The notes beneath the pieces are model-generated. The model was given only the letters and a program-made list of their open reading frames with translations. It did not search any database and was not told the DNA's origin. A program made the translations under genes and the position numbers. DNA of 38,559 nt from an uncultured Eubacterium sp. (lineage in GTDB: Bacteria > Bacillota > Clostridia > Oscillospirales > Acutalibacteraceae), in assembly GCA_905233805.1 (NCBI GenBank), contig CAJOER010000019.1:1-38559 (forward strand), written 5' to 3'. Below, in pieces: positions 21,425-31,400 of this stretch (the stretch's first letter is position 1; each line of letters opens with the position of its first letter).

Positions 21425-23941
21425 CTATTCGCTTCTGAGTGCCTCAACGGGGTCTTTGCGCGAGGCGATTTTTGCGGGCACGAGACCTGCGAGAAGCGTC
21501 AGCGCTACGCTCAGAATTACGAGTATTACCGCGCCCTTTGTCGGGAAGGCGGCGCTTACAATTACCGATTCGAGCTTATAGTGCAGGATTGCGTTTATAG
21601 GAATCAGCAGCGCGCCTGTAACTCCTACGCCGAGGAGCCCCGCGACAAGACCGACGATAAAGGTTTCGGCGTTGAAAACGCTTGAAATATCGTGCTTTGA
21701 GGCGCCGATTGCGCGGAGAATACCGATTTCTTTTCTTCTTTCAAGCACTGAGATATAGGTGATAATTCCTATCATTATGGACGATACGACGAGGGATACG
21801 CCGACGAAGCCCATAAGCACGTAGGACACTGCCTTTATAATGCTTGAAACCGAGGACATTATCATTCCGACATAGTCGGTATAGGTGATTTTATCCTTAT
21901 CGTCAACACCTTCGTTGTATTTGTCAATACACTTGATAATGTTTTCTTTATCTTCAAAGGAATCGGCATAAATTGCGATAGACGTCGGGGAGCCTTCGTC
22001 AACCACGCCGAGTTTTTTAAGATTGCCCTCGAGGCTTTTTTCGGGAAGAAGCGCCGCCATAGCGGGAACAAGCTTTGCAAGAAGGTTGCCCTGTTCCTTT
22101 GAGAACTCCTTGCCGGTGAGAATATCGGTTTCGGTATTCTTCATCTGTTCGGCAACTATTTTGCTTTTTGAGGTATAGTCGATAACGTAGTCGGACAGCG
22201 CCTTGGTATAGCCCATGGCGGGGATAGTCGGGATTGAAACGTTATCGTCTTTAATCTGAATAATGCCGGAAATCTTAAGTTTTATACCCTTTTTGGTAAG
22301 CTTTTTCATATCCGTCTCGCTTGAGCCGAGGTAATCGTAATAGCCGTCGGCGTTCTTTTTATACTGGTCGCAGACGGGAACGAGGTAAAACTCTTTTCTG
22401 CAGATATCCTCATAAGTCCAGCTTTCAACCTTTTCGGTTACGGTTTCGCCCGCCTGAACTTTTTTAACAATCTCGTTATACTGAGAGGCGGGGAGAAGAA
22501 CAACCTCGTTATACTCCTTCGGCCACTCGCCGTAAACGAGGCCGTACTGGGTTGTAACAGAGTCCGAAATTCCGGTTCCGTCGGGTTTTGAGGCAAGCTG
22601 AATAAAGCAGCTTACGTAGTTTGCCATACTGCCCGAGGAATATACGACGTCGGTCATATCTTCAAGGCTGAACAAATCGTTATTCATCATAAGCTTAGCC
22701 GCGGCGTTGTCGTTGATAAACGTTGTGCCGTCGGTGTTCAGAAGAACGCCGTCCTTATCGTAGGCGAAGATGTCAAAGCCCGCCTTATAGGTATATACAA
22801 CTCCGCTTTTTCCGAGATACTGACGGATGTCGGACGAGGGGTTATCAAGATATTTTTTAAAGCTTTCTACGCTGTTCTGTTTCATGCTGCCGCTCATGGC
22901 GCTCGCCTGCTGAACCATTGCAGTATTTGAATAAACGCGCCCCTCTTTGCGGTTTTCGCCCTTTTTGGCAGAGGTCTGAGTCGGCATACTCGACATAAGC
23001 GAGGAGAGGTCAAAGGCCTGCTTGTCAACGGTGAGGGGGAAGGAATCCATAGCGTCGCGCTGGATGTCGTCGATATAGTTGTTAATACCCGTTGAAAGCG
23101 AGAGAATAAGCGCAATACCGATAATTCCTATCGAACCCGCAAAGGCGGTTAAAATCGTTCTCGTTTTCTTGGTAAGAAGGTTGTTGAACGAGAGGGAGAG
23201 AGCGGTGAAAAAGCTCATTGAACGGTGTTTTACCGTCTCGCTCTTCGCTTCCTCCTCTTCGGGGTTAAAGGGGTTTGAATCATCCGTAATCTCGCCGTCG
23301 CGCAGTTTAACTATACGCGTTGAATACCTTTCGGCAAGCTCGGGGTTATGGGTTACCATAATTACAAGGCGGTCCTTCGCGATTTCTTTAAGAAGGTCGA
23401 GCACCTGAATTGAGGTCTGGGTATCGAGGGCGCCCGTCGGCTCGTCGGCAAGAAGGATGTCGGGGTCGTTAACAAGGGCGCGGGCAATCGCGACGCGCTG
23501 CATCTGGCCGCCCGACATTTCGGCGGGCTTTTTCTTAAGCTGGTCGCCGAGTCCGACGTCTTCAAGCGCCTTGATTGCTCTTTCCCGTCTTTCGGCTTTG
23601 CCGACTCCCGAGAGGGTGAGGGCAAGCTCGACGTTTGAAAGCACCGTCTGGTGGGGGATTAAGTTATAAGACTGAAAAACGAAGCCGATTTTATGGTTGC
23701 GGTAGGTGTCCCAGTCTCTGTCGCCGTAGGCGTGGGTTGAGCGTCCGTCGATAATAAGGTCGCCCTCGGTGTAGTGGTCAAGGCCGCCTATGATGTTGAG
23801 CAGGGTCGTTTTACCGCCGCCCGAAGGACCGAGAACGGATACGAACTCGCTTTTTCTGAAGGAAATTGAAATTCCTTTCAGCGCCTCGACGCTCGATTCG
23901 TTTGTATAGTATTTCTTATGAATATTATTAAGTGTAAGCAT
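21425..23941 (-). CDS. MacB/FtsX-type ABC transporter, fused ATPase and permease
   Basis: An 838-residue fusion. Residues about 1-225 form an ATPase: Walker A LGPSGGGKTTLLN, signature MSGGQMQRVAIARAL, Walker B DILLADEPTGALD and H-switch MVTHNPEL. A linker leads to a membrane helix (about 260-285), a large extracellular part (about 290-680) and three terminal helices with FtsX features (ERRKEIGILRAIGASKHDI, about 740-758). This is a LolCDE/BceAB/MacB-type mechanotransmitter; it may export a lipid, peptide or drug or be part of cell-wall control. The substrate is unknown. The ATG is preceded by AGGTGAT. hypB follows. Confidence 0.88.
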   Translation of the reverse strand: MLTLNNIHKKYYTNESSVEALKGISISFRKSEFVSVLGPSGGGKTTLLNIIGGLDHYTEGDLIIDGRSTHAYGDRDWDTYRNHKIGFVFQSYNLIPHQTVLSNVELALTLSGVGKAERRERAIKALEDVGLGDQLKKKPAEMSGGQMQRVAIARALVNDPDILLADEPTGALDTQTSIQVLDLLKEIAKDRLVIMVTHNPELAERYSTRIVKLRDGEITDDSNPFNPEEEEAKSETVKHRSMSFFTALSLSFNNLLTKKTRTILTAFAGSIGIIGIALILSLSTGINNYIDDIQRDAMDSFPLTVDKQAFDLSSLMSSMPTQTSAKKGENRKEGRVYSNTAMVQQASAMSGSMKQNSVESFKKYLDNPSSDIRQYLGKSGVVYTYKAGFDIFAYDKDGVLLNTDGTTFINDNAAAKLMMNNDLFSLEDMTDVVYSSGSMANYVSCFIQLASKPDGTGISDSVTTQYGLVYGEWPKEYNEVVLLPASQYNEIVKKVQAGETVTEKVESWTYEDICRKEFYLVPVCDQYKKNADGYYDYLGSSETDMKKLTKKGIKLKISGIIQIKDDNVSIPTIPAMGYTKALSDYVIDYTSKSKIVAEQMKNTETDILTGKEFSKEQGNLLAKLVPAMAALLPEKSLEGNLKKLGVVDEGSPTSIAIYADSFEDKENIIKCIDKYNEGVDDKDKITYTDYVGMIMSSVSSIIKAVSYVLMGFVGVSLVVSSIMIGIITYISVLERRKEIGILRAIGASKHDISSVFNAETFIVGLVAGLLGVGVTGALLIPINAILHYKLESVIVSAAFPTKGAVILVILSVALTLLAGLVPAKIASRKDPVEALRSE

Positions 23942-23971
23942 AGCATCACCTGAATAAAATGGTTTTATATT

Positions 23972-23999
23972 AATATAACATTTTTAAAAGAAAATTCAA
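23972..23999 (-). promoter_or_regulatory. Promoter of ABC transporter-hypB operon
   Basis: On the minus strand TTGAAT (23994-23999), a 16-base spacer and TATATT (23972-23977), about 30 bases before the ATG. Confidence 0.6.
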
Positions 24000-24037
24000 C
24001 AGAGCGGGATAAAAATTAATAATATCTTAACTTATTA

Positions 24038-24069
24038 AAAAAGCGTTACGGATTTCCGTAACGCTTTTT
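24038..24069 (-). terminator. Terminator of secA
   Basis: AAAAAGCGTTACGG (24038-24051), loop ATTT and CCGTAACGCTTTTT (24056-24069), directly after the secA stop on the minus strand. Confidence 0.9.
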
Positions 24070-24074
24070 ATTTC

Positions 24075-26870
24075 TTATTTCTTGTCCTTCTTGGACTTCT
24101 TTTCCTCTTCCTCTTCGAGTTCGTCGAGTCTTCTTCCGGGAGCGCCGTGGCACTTCTTATACTTTAAGCCGGAACCGCAGGGACACGGGTCGTTGGGACC
24201 GATTTTCTTTGCGCGTCTTACGGTAACCTGTTTTGCGTTGGAGTCGGTTTCGCTTGAAGACGTTGAGGTAACTCTTGCGACTGCTCTTCTCTGAACGTCC
24301 GCCTTATGACGCGGCATGAGGGTGAGCATCATCTTTGCCGTATCCTCGCGAATCATAGCGGTCATTTCGTCGAACATATCGTAGGATTCCATACGGTAAG
24401 CAACTACCGGGTCACGCTGAGCGTAGGAGCGAAGGTGGATACCCTTCTTTAAGTCGTCCATAGCGTCGATATGGTCCATCCAGTAGGTATCTACGTTTCT
24501 GAGAAGAATCATTCTTTCGAATTCCTGGAACATATCCTCGTCGAGGAGCTGTCTCTTCTGCTCTACAATCTTGTGCGCTCTGTCCTGTAAGAGTTCGATT
24601 GTATCTTCAACCTCAAGGGAGTCGCGGTCACGGAAGTCTTCGTCGTCGCAGATAAGCCACTCTTTGTACTTTTCACGGAGGCCTTCAACGTTCCAGTCTT
24701 CCTTGCTTTCGCCCGCGAAGTAATTTGAAACGGTTTCCTTGATGTTCTGGTCAATCATTCTGCCGATGGTTTCGGTGATGTCAAGACCTTCGAGAACCTG
24801 GTCACGCTGAGAGTAAATAAGCTCTCTCTGGCGGTTCATAACGTCGTCGTACTGAAGGGTGTTCTTTCTGATTTCGAAGTTTCTTCCTTCAACCTTCTTC
24901 TGTGAAGATTCAACGGTTCTTGAGATGAACTTGGACTCGATAGGCATATCCTCGTCGTCGGTGAGCTTAGCCATCATGAGCTGCATTCTGTCACCGCCGA
25001 AGAGACGCATAAGGTCGTCTTCACAGGAGAGGAAGAACTGAGACATACCGGGGTCGCCCTGACGTCCGGAACGTCCGCGGAGCTGGTTGTCGATACGTCT
25101 TGCGTCGTGTCTTTCGGTACCGAGGATGAAGAGACCGCCCGCCTCTTTAACCTTCTCGGCTTCTTCCTTGATTTCCTCTTTATACTGAGCTTCAAGCTCG
25201 ATAAAGGTCTTTCTTGCGTTGAGGATTTCCTCGTCGTCGGTCTCTCCGAAGCCCGTAGCTTCACGAATCTGGAAGTTTGTGAACTTCATCTTCTTCATCT
25301 GGGCCTTTGCGAGGAACTCAGCGTTACCGCCGAGCATGATATCGGTACCACGTCCTGCCATGTTCGTTGAGATGGTAACCTGTCCGAGTTTACCTGCCTG
25401 TGCAACGATTTCGGCTTCCTTTTCGTGGTTCTTTGCGTTAAGTACGTTGTGAGGAATACCCTCTTTTTTAAGGAGCTTTGAAAGGTGCTCGGACTTTTCG
25501 ATACTGATTGTACCTACGAGTACGGGCTGGCCCTTTTCGTGGCATTCCTTAATCTGCTTGATAACGTTGTTGAACTTACCCTTTTCGGTCTGGAAGATAA
25601 CGTCGGGCTTGTCCTCACGGATAAGCGGTCTGTTAGTCGGGATTTCTACAACGTCGAGCTTATAGATTTCGTCAAATTCTCTTGCTTCGGTAGCGGCGGT
25701 ACCCGTCATACCGGAGAGCTTTTTATAAAGACGGAAGTAGTTCTGGAAGGTAATGGTAGCAAGGGTTTTGCTCTCGTGCTCAACCTTAACGCCTTCCTTA
25801 GCTTCGAGTGCCTGGTGAAGACCCTCGTTATAACGTCTTCCCTCCATAATACGGCCGGTGAACTCGTCTACGATTTTAACCTGATTGTCTTTAACAACGT
25901 AGTCGATATCTCTTGTCATAACGCCGTGAGCCTTGATAGCCTGGTCAATATGGTGGCGGAGAGTGGTGTGCTCAATATCCATAATGTTTTCGATATTGAA
26001 GAACTCCTCAGCCTTTTCAACACCGCTCTTAAGGAGAGTAGCGGTCTTTGCCTTCTCGTCAACTACATAGTCGCCGTCGTAATTCTCTTCGGTGTCCTGC
26101 TTGTCGTCGGTCTTGGCAACCTTAACCATTGTAAGGGTTCTTGCGAAAACGTCAGCCTGACGGTAGAGGTCGGTTGACTGCTCGCCCTTACCGCTGATGA
26201 TAAGGGGAGTACGCGCCTCGTCGATAAGGATTGAGTCGACCTCGTCGACGATACCGAAGATGTGGCCTCTCTGTACCTTCTGCTCTTTATACTGAACCAT
26301 ATTGTCACGAAGGTAGTCGAACCCCATTTCGTTATTCGTACCGTATGTAATATCGCAGTTATAAGCTTCCTGTCTTTCGGCGTTACTCTTTTCGTGAATG
26401 ATAAGACCTACGGAGAGACCGAGGAAACGGTAAACCTTACCCATCCACTCGGAGTCACGCTTTGCAAGATAGTCGTTAACCGTTACGATATGAACGCCGT
26501 CGCCTGTAAGAGCGTTAAGATATGCGGGAAGGGTAGCAACAAGGGTTTTACCTTCACCGGTTTTCATCTCGGCAATTCTTCCCTGGTGGAGAACCATACC
26601 GCCGATAAGCTGTACGTCAAAGTGACGAAGGCCGATTACACGGTCAGCCGCCTCACGGCAGACTGCAAATGCGTCGGGGAGAATGTCGTCAAGAGTTTCG
26701 CCGTCGGCAAGTCTGTCTTTAAGAATCTGAGTCTGAGAGGAGAGCTCTTTGTCGTCCATCTCAGCATATTTGCCGGCAAGGTCGTTAATCTTGTCGACGT
26801 TTTTACGGAGCTTTTTAACCTCTTTCTTAGAGTAATCTCCGAAAATTGCTGTTACAAATTTATTAGCCAT
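24075..26870 (-). CDS. secA: Protein translocase ATPase SecA
   Basis: A 931-residue motor that drives preproteins through SecYEG. The two-lobe helicase core has AEMKTGEGKTLVATLPAY (Walker A, about residues 98-115), FGIVDEVDSILIDEARTPL (Walker B), TGMTGTA, and the second lobe with TISTNMAGRGTDIMLGG and GRSGRQGDPG. The family is about 840 residues in many Firmicutes; this one is longer, with an extra acidic segment near residues 255-275 (TDDKQDTEENYDGDY) and a carboxyl SEC-C zinc motif CPCGSGLKYKKCHG (about 896-909), plus a Glu/Lys tail. GAGGTG lies 8 bases before the ATG. It has its own promoter and terminator. Confidence 0.98.
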   Translation of the reverse strand: MANKFVTAIFGDYSKKEVKKLRKNVDKINDLAGKYAEMDDKELSSQTQILKDRLADGETLDDILPDAFAVCREAADRVIGLRHFDVQLIGGMVLHQGRIAEMKTGEGKTLVATLPAYLNALTGDGVHIVTVNDYLAKRDSEWMGKVYRFLGLSVGLIIHEKSNAERQEAYNCDITYGTNNEMGFDYLRDNMVQYKEQKVQRGHIFGIVDEVDSILIDEARTPLIISGKGEQSTDLYRQADVFARTLTMVKVAKTDDKQDTEENYDGDYVVDEKAKTATLLKSGVEKAEEFFNIENIMDIEHTTLRHHIDQAIKAHGVMTRDIDYVVKDNQVKIVDEFTGRIMEGRRYNEGLHQALEAKEGVKVEHESKTLATITFQNYFRLYKKLSGMTGTAATEAREFDEIYKLDVVEIPTNRPLIREDKPDVIFQTEKGKFNNVIKQIKECHEKGQPVLVGTISIEKSEHLSKLLKKEGIPHNVLNAKNHEKEAEIVAQAGKLGQVTISTNMAGRGTDIMLGGNAEFLAKAQMKKMKFTNFQIREATGFGETDDEEILNARKTFIELEAQYKEEIKEEAEKVKEAGGLFILGTERHDARRIDNQLRGRSGRQGDPGMSQFFLSCEDDLMRLFGGDRMQLMMAKLTDDEDMPIESKFISRTVESSQKKVEGRNFEIRKNTLQYDDVMNRQRELIYSQRDQVLEGLDITETIGRMIDQNIKETVSNYFAGESKEDWNVEGLREKYKEWLICDDEDFRDRDSLEVEDTIELLQDRAHKIVEQKRQLLDEDMFQEFERMILLRNVDTYWMDHIDAMDDLKKGIHLRSYAQRDPVVAYRMESYDMFDEMTAMIREDTAKMMLTLMPRHKADVQRRAVARVTSTSSSETDSNAKQVTVRRAKKIGPNDPCPCGSGLKYKKCHGAPGRRLDELEEEEEKKSKKDKK

Positions 26871-26903
26871 ATATTTTCACCTCATAGAAAATTCGTAAAA
26901 AAG

Positions 26904-26932
26904 ATAATATCATAAATACGGTGTAAAGTCAA
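26904..26932 (-). promoter_or_regulatory. Promoter of secA
   Basis: On the minus strand TTGACT (26927-26932), a 17-base spacer and TATTAT (26904-26909) with an extended TG. About 30 bases before the ATG. Confidence 0.8.
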
Positions 26933-26941
26933 TTAGAATTA

Positions 26942-27544
26942 TTAATAAGAAACCGTATTTTTTATTGCGGTAAGAATACCGCCTGAAACGGCGTCCTCAG
27001 CCGCTTCGTCAAAGTTAAGAACAAGGTTGTCCTTACCCTTTTCAACCGAAACCGTAATCTCGGTGGGATTGTCGGGAACGGTTGCCTCGGAAATTTCGGC
27101 GGTGAGCTTACTCAGCGAGGTGTCGAGGAAAGAGTCGTTATTGAGCAGCGCCATAAGCTGAATTACGCTTTTTCCCTTGGTTAAATCCTTTGTAAATTCC
27201 TCGGCGATTTTTGACATATCGCGGTTTTTTACAAGGAGAGTTACGGTCTTATTCTTTTTATCAACCGACTTGACCTCGATTTCAAGCTTTTCAAACATAA
27301 CTTTTCCGAGAGCGGAAAACTGCGAATGATTTTTTGAAAGGTCAAGTATAGTTTTCAGAGTAGAGCTTTTAACATAATTCTGAAGGGTTGCCCTGTCAAA
27401 ATCCATTAAAGCTTTTTCAACCTTTGCGACGGTCTGGATAATATTCTCTTCGCTCATCGACTTTTCGCCCGAGCAGGCGGAAAGAGTGAGAGTCATCGCG
27501 AAGGCGAGTATAAGGCAGATGCCTTTTTTAAGATTATACTGCAT
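26942..27544 (-). CDS. Lipoprotein of unknown function
   Basis: A 200-residue lipoprotein: MQYNLKKGICLILAFAMTLTLSAC gives the signal peptide and lipobox (LSAC, Cys about residue 24). The rest (about 25-200) is mixed alpha/beta, starting with a helix (VEKALMDFDRATLQNYV) and with strands such as VTLLVKNRD; it resembles DUF4878/DUF5105-type lipoproteins (NTF2-like), but I cannot be certain. AGGTGA lies 7 bases before ATG 27544; the frame extends upstream but no better start site exists. Promoter TTGCAA, 17 bases, TATAAT (27601-27629 region, minus strand). No terminator separates it clearly from secA's promoter. Confidence 0.78.
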   Translation of the reverse strand: MQYNLKKGICLILAFAMTLTLSACSGEKSMSEENIIQTVAKVEKALMDFDRATLQNYVKSSTLKTILDLSKNHSQFSALGKVMFEKLEIEVKSVDKKNKTVTLLVKNRDMSKIAEEFTKDLTKGKSVIQLMALLNNDSFLDTSLSKLTAEISEATVPDNPTEITVSVEKGKDNLVLNFDEAAEDAVSGGILTAIKNTVSY

Positions 27545-27605
27545 ATACTGTTCACCTGATGGTTTATTATCCCGCTTTCCGAATCGGGACGTCATCTTTT
27601 TAATT

Positions 27606-27634
27606 ATATATAATATCAGTTACTTTTGCAATAA
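27606..27634 (-). promoter_or_regulatory. Promoter of the lipoprotein gene
   Basis: On the minus strand TTGCAA, a 17-base spacer and TATAAT, about 60 bases before the ATG. The AT-rich gap up to 27660 is shared with the divergent plus-strand promoter. Confidence 0.65.
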
Positions 27635-27657
27635 AAATATTAAATTTATTAAAAAAA

Positions 27658-27686
27658 TTGCATTTTTTTCTCCTATATGGTATAAT
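27658..27686 (+). promoter_or_regulatory. Promoter of the sugar transferase gene
   Basis: TTGCAT (27658-27663), a 17-base spacer and TATAAT (27681-27686) with TG at the extended -10. This promoter rules out a start codon at 27689. Confidence 0.78.
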
Positions 27687-27751
27687 GCGTGAAGACAGAA
27701 TACATTATATTGGATTATTCCGTCTTATTAACCTTAAAGAAGAGGGCGAAA

Positions 27752-28372
27752 ATGAACGCTTTTTTTAGATATTTATTCGGACCGACAAAGTGGAAACGGC
27801 TTTTTGACATAGTGCTTTCGGCGATTGCGCTTGTTTTGCTGCTGCCCGTTTTTATTGTTATATGTTTAATTCTTTTCTTCACCCCGGACAGCAAGGTCTT
27901 TTTCAGCCACGAGAGAAGGGGCAGGAAGGGACAGCCGTTTAAAATTTATAAATTCCAGACTATGAGAAACAGTACGCCGAACTGCGCTACGTGCGAGCTT
28001 GAAAACCCCGAGCAGTATATTACAAAGCCCGGAAGATTTTTAAGAAAGACGAGCCTTGACGAGCTTCCGCAGCTCTGGAACATCTTTAAAGGCGATATGA
28101 GTTTCGTAGGTCCGCGCCCGCTTATTTCAAGCGAAATGAGGGCGCACAGGCTGAGGCTTGAATACGGCGTTTACCGCTTCAGGCCGGGGCTTACGGGCTG
28201 GGCGCAGATTAACGGACGCGACGATATTTCACTTATGAAAAAGATGAAGCTCGACAAGGAATACTGCGACAACTGGAGCATAAAATTCGACCTGGAGATT
28301 ATGTTCCGTTCGGTTAAGACGGTTGTTACCCGCGAGGGCTTCCACGAGGGTATGGTCCACAGGCGGAGATAG
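27752..28372 (+). CDS. Sugar-phosphate transferase (PglC/WcaJ-type, polyprenyl glycosylphosphotransferase)
   Basis: A 206-residue monotopic enzyme that moves a sugar phosphate onto undecaprenyl phosphate to start a surface glycan. It has a basic start with KWKRLFDIVLSAIALVLLLPVF (membrane re-entrant helix, about residues 12-32), FFSHERRGRKGQPFKIYKFQTMR (in pieces, about 49-71), SLDELPQLWNIFKGDMSFVGPRPL (about 100-123, catalytic Asp-Glu) and RPGLTGWAQINGRDDIS. Only the catalytic core is present, with no large WbaP-type amino domain. ATG 27752 is chosen because GAGGGCG lies just upstream and the promoter is at 27658-27686. No other glycan genes adjoin, so its polymer is unknown. Confidence 0.9.
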   Translation: MNAFFRYLFGPTKWKRLFDIVLSAIALVLLLPVFIVICLILFFTPDSKVFFSHERRGRKGQPFKIYKFQTMRNSTPNCATCELENPEQYITKPGRFLRKTSLDELPQLWNIFKGDMSFVGPRPLISSEMRAHRLRLEYGVYRFRPGLTGWAQINGRDDISLMKKMKLDKEYCDNWSIKFDLEIMFRSVKTVVTREGFHEGMVHRRR

Positions 28373-28399
28373 TCACCGGTCACTAGTCACTAGTCACTA
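28372..28399. repeat. Heptanucleotide tandem repeat (GTCACTA)
   Basis: GTCACCG (28372-28378) followed by three exact GTCACTA units (28379-28399), directly after the sugar transferase stop. Noncoding. Such a tract could expand or contract by slippage. Confidence 0.85.
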
Positions 28400-28443
28400 G
28401 ACATTGGAGAATCGGCATAATATTATTTTTTGGAGATTAACGT

Positions 28444-31400
28444 ATGGAAAGAAATTTTATTGACGGATATACGGAATGGCAGTCAAATCCCGAAATCGTA
28501 TCGGTAGGGCAGCTGCCGCAGCACGCGACGCTTATGCCGTACGCAAGCTACGAGGAGGCGCTCAAAGCGGAGCGCTACGGCTCGTCTTACTGCAAGCTTT
28601 TAAACGGAAAATGGCGTTTTAAACTGTATAAGAATTACGCGTACAGACCCTCGGATTTTGCTCAGCCGCTCTATGACGCGCACAACTGGGACAGCGTTAT
28701 TGTCCCCTGTTCGTGGCAGATGCAGGGATATGACCAAAATATGTACTGCAACGTGCGTTATCCCTGGGAGGGGCACGAGGATATCTGCCCGCCTAACGCG
28801 CCGACAAAGCACAACCCCGTGGGCTGCTATTTAAAGCGCTTTCACGTTAATAAATCCGTTCTTGAAAAGAGAGTAGTGCTCTGTTTTGAGGGCGTTGAAT
28901 CGGCGTTTTATCTCTATGTTAACGGGGAGAAAATCGGTTACAGCGAGTCCTCGTTCAACAGGGCTGAATTTGATATTACCCGCTATCTTGTTGAAGGCTC
29001 AAACGTCATAGGCGTTGAGGTTTACCGCTGGTGCACGGGCAGCTGGCTCGAGTGTCAGGACATGTGGCGGTTGAGCGGAATTTTCCGCGACGTATATATT
29101 TATACGACCGAAAAGGAATACATAAGGGATTTTGAAATCCACGCAGAACCCGACGAGCTTCTTCACGACGGATATCTTGACGTTGAGGTCAAGACTAACG
29201 GCGCTTACGAGGGGCTGAGCATCGAGATGAACGTAATTGATGAGGACGGCGCGGTTGTTGCGCTTGACTCTCAGTACGCGAGCGAAGAGCACATTACAAA
29301 ATTAAAGGCAATTGTTACGAGCGTTAAGCCGTGGAGCGCCGAAAAACCGAATCTTTACACCGTTGTTCTCACTCTTAAAAACAACGGAAATCCGATTGAA
29401 TATATTTCTCAGAGAGTCGGCTTCAGAAAAGTTGAAATCAGAGAAGGCGTTATACGCATAAACGGCAAAAGAGTGGTGTTCAAGGGCACTAACCGCCATG
29501 AATTCGACTGCCGCACGGGCCACTACGTAAGCGAAGAAACAATGCGCAAAGACATCGAGATTATGAAGGCGAACAATATCAACGCCGTAAGAACCTCGCA
29601 TTATCCCAACGCGCCGCGCTGGTACGAGCTTTGCGACGAGTACGGTCTTTACGTTATTGACGAAAACAATATGGAAACCCACGGCACCTACTGGTCCAAT
29701 ATAGTGGGCTGCCCCGCGCTTCCCGGCTCGCGTCCCGAGTGGGAAAAGGCGTGCATGGAGCGCATAAAGGCGCTTTATCACAGGGATAAAAACCACTCCT
29801 GCGTAGTCTGCTGGTCCATGGGTAACGAGTCCCACGGCGGCGAAAACGTCAAGAAAATGTATAACTGGCTCAAAGCAAACGACAAGAGCCGTTTCGTACA
29901 CTTTGAGCTTTCGGGCGACCCGAACGAAAGAGAGCTTTCCGACGTTATGTCACAGATGTACGCAAAGCCCGATTATCTTGAAGAATACGCGGTTACGGGA
30001 AGAGACCCGAGGCCGTTCATTCTCTGCGAATACACTCACGCCATGGGTAATTCCTGCGGCTCGACGGACGAATATACCAAGCTCTGGGACAAATATCCCT
30101 GCCTGCAGGGCGGCTTCGTCTGGGACTGGGTTGACCAGAGCATACTGACTACCGACGAAAACGGAACCGAATATCTTGCCTACGGCGGAGATTTCGGCGA
30201 AACGCCGCACGACGGACATTTCTGCGGCAACGGACTTCTTTTCGGCGACAGGACGGTAACGCCGAAGCTTGCGGAAATCAACAAGCTTTATCAGAACGTT
30301 GATTTCAAGGCGATTGACGCCGAAAGAGGAATAATCGAGATTAAAAACAAATATTTATTTACTAATCTTAACGAGTTTGAACTTTGCTGGGAGCAGGCGG
30401 GCGACAAGGGCGTTTTCAGAAACGGCAGCGAATACATAAGCGCCGAGCCGGGCGAGAAAATCGTCGTTGACCTTGAACTCGGCAAGGTTTCGGGCGACGA
30501 AACCTACCTCAATCTTGCGCTCAGAGAGAGGGGCGAGGAAGGCAGAACGGTTGCCTACGAGCAGTTTATAGTAAATGAATTTGAAAACACGTACGACGAG
30601 CTTCAGGAGGACGAAACCCTTCTTGTTTCGGACACTTACGGCGAGCTTCATATTATCGGCGAGAACCTTGATATACGCTTTGAAAGGCGCGAAAGAGGTC
30701 AGCTTATGTCGATTAAGCTCGACGGCGAGGAGCTTTTAAAAGAGCCTGTCCGCCTGAACTTCTGGCGCGCGCTTACCGATAACGACAGAGGAAACCGCGC
30801 CGGCTCGCGCCTCGGCTGCTGGCGTGACGCGGGAGACACCCCCGGAATTTATAACAATACGATGTGGAACATCGAGAATTATCACATTCTCGACGAGGGC
30901 AAAAAGGTTGTAGTTACAAGCACCGCGAGGGTTCAGACCCAGCCCGAATCAAAGGCGATAGTTATATACACGATTACCTCAAAGGGCATTGAATTCGACC
31001 TTGAATTCGACCCCGCAAACTCGCTTCCCGAAATTCCCGAGGTCAGCGTTCTCTTTGAACTGCCGAAGGATTTTGAAAAGCTCGTTTACCTCGGCCGCGG
31101 CCCCGAAGAGAACTATATCGACAGGGCTAACGCCGCGACGGTAGGACTTTACACTACGACGGTCAGCGATATGTGGACCCCGTATCTCAAGCCGCAGGAA
31201 TGCGGAAACAGAACGGGCGTAAGGTACGCGACTTTAATCGGCGACAAAAAGGCGTTCACCCTCGTTGCCGAGCCGGTAATGGAACTCAACGCGTGCCACT
31301 GGCTTCCGAAGGAGGTTGAAAACACCTGGCACAACAAGGAGTTACCCGAAATTGAAAAGACGGTAATCCGCTGTATCGCGCGCCAGCAGGGCGTCGGCGG

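Noticed and set aside
26262..26915. Long plus-strand frames opposite secA, lacZ and mfd
   Set aside because: They are out-of-frame shadows of real genes with no ribosome site or domain content.
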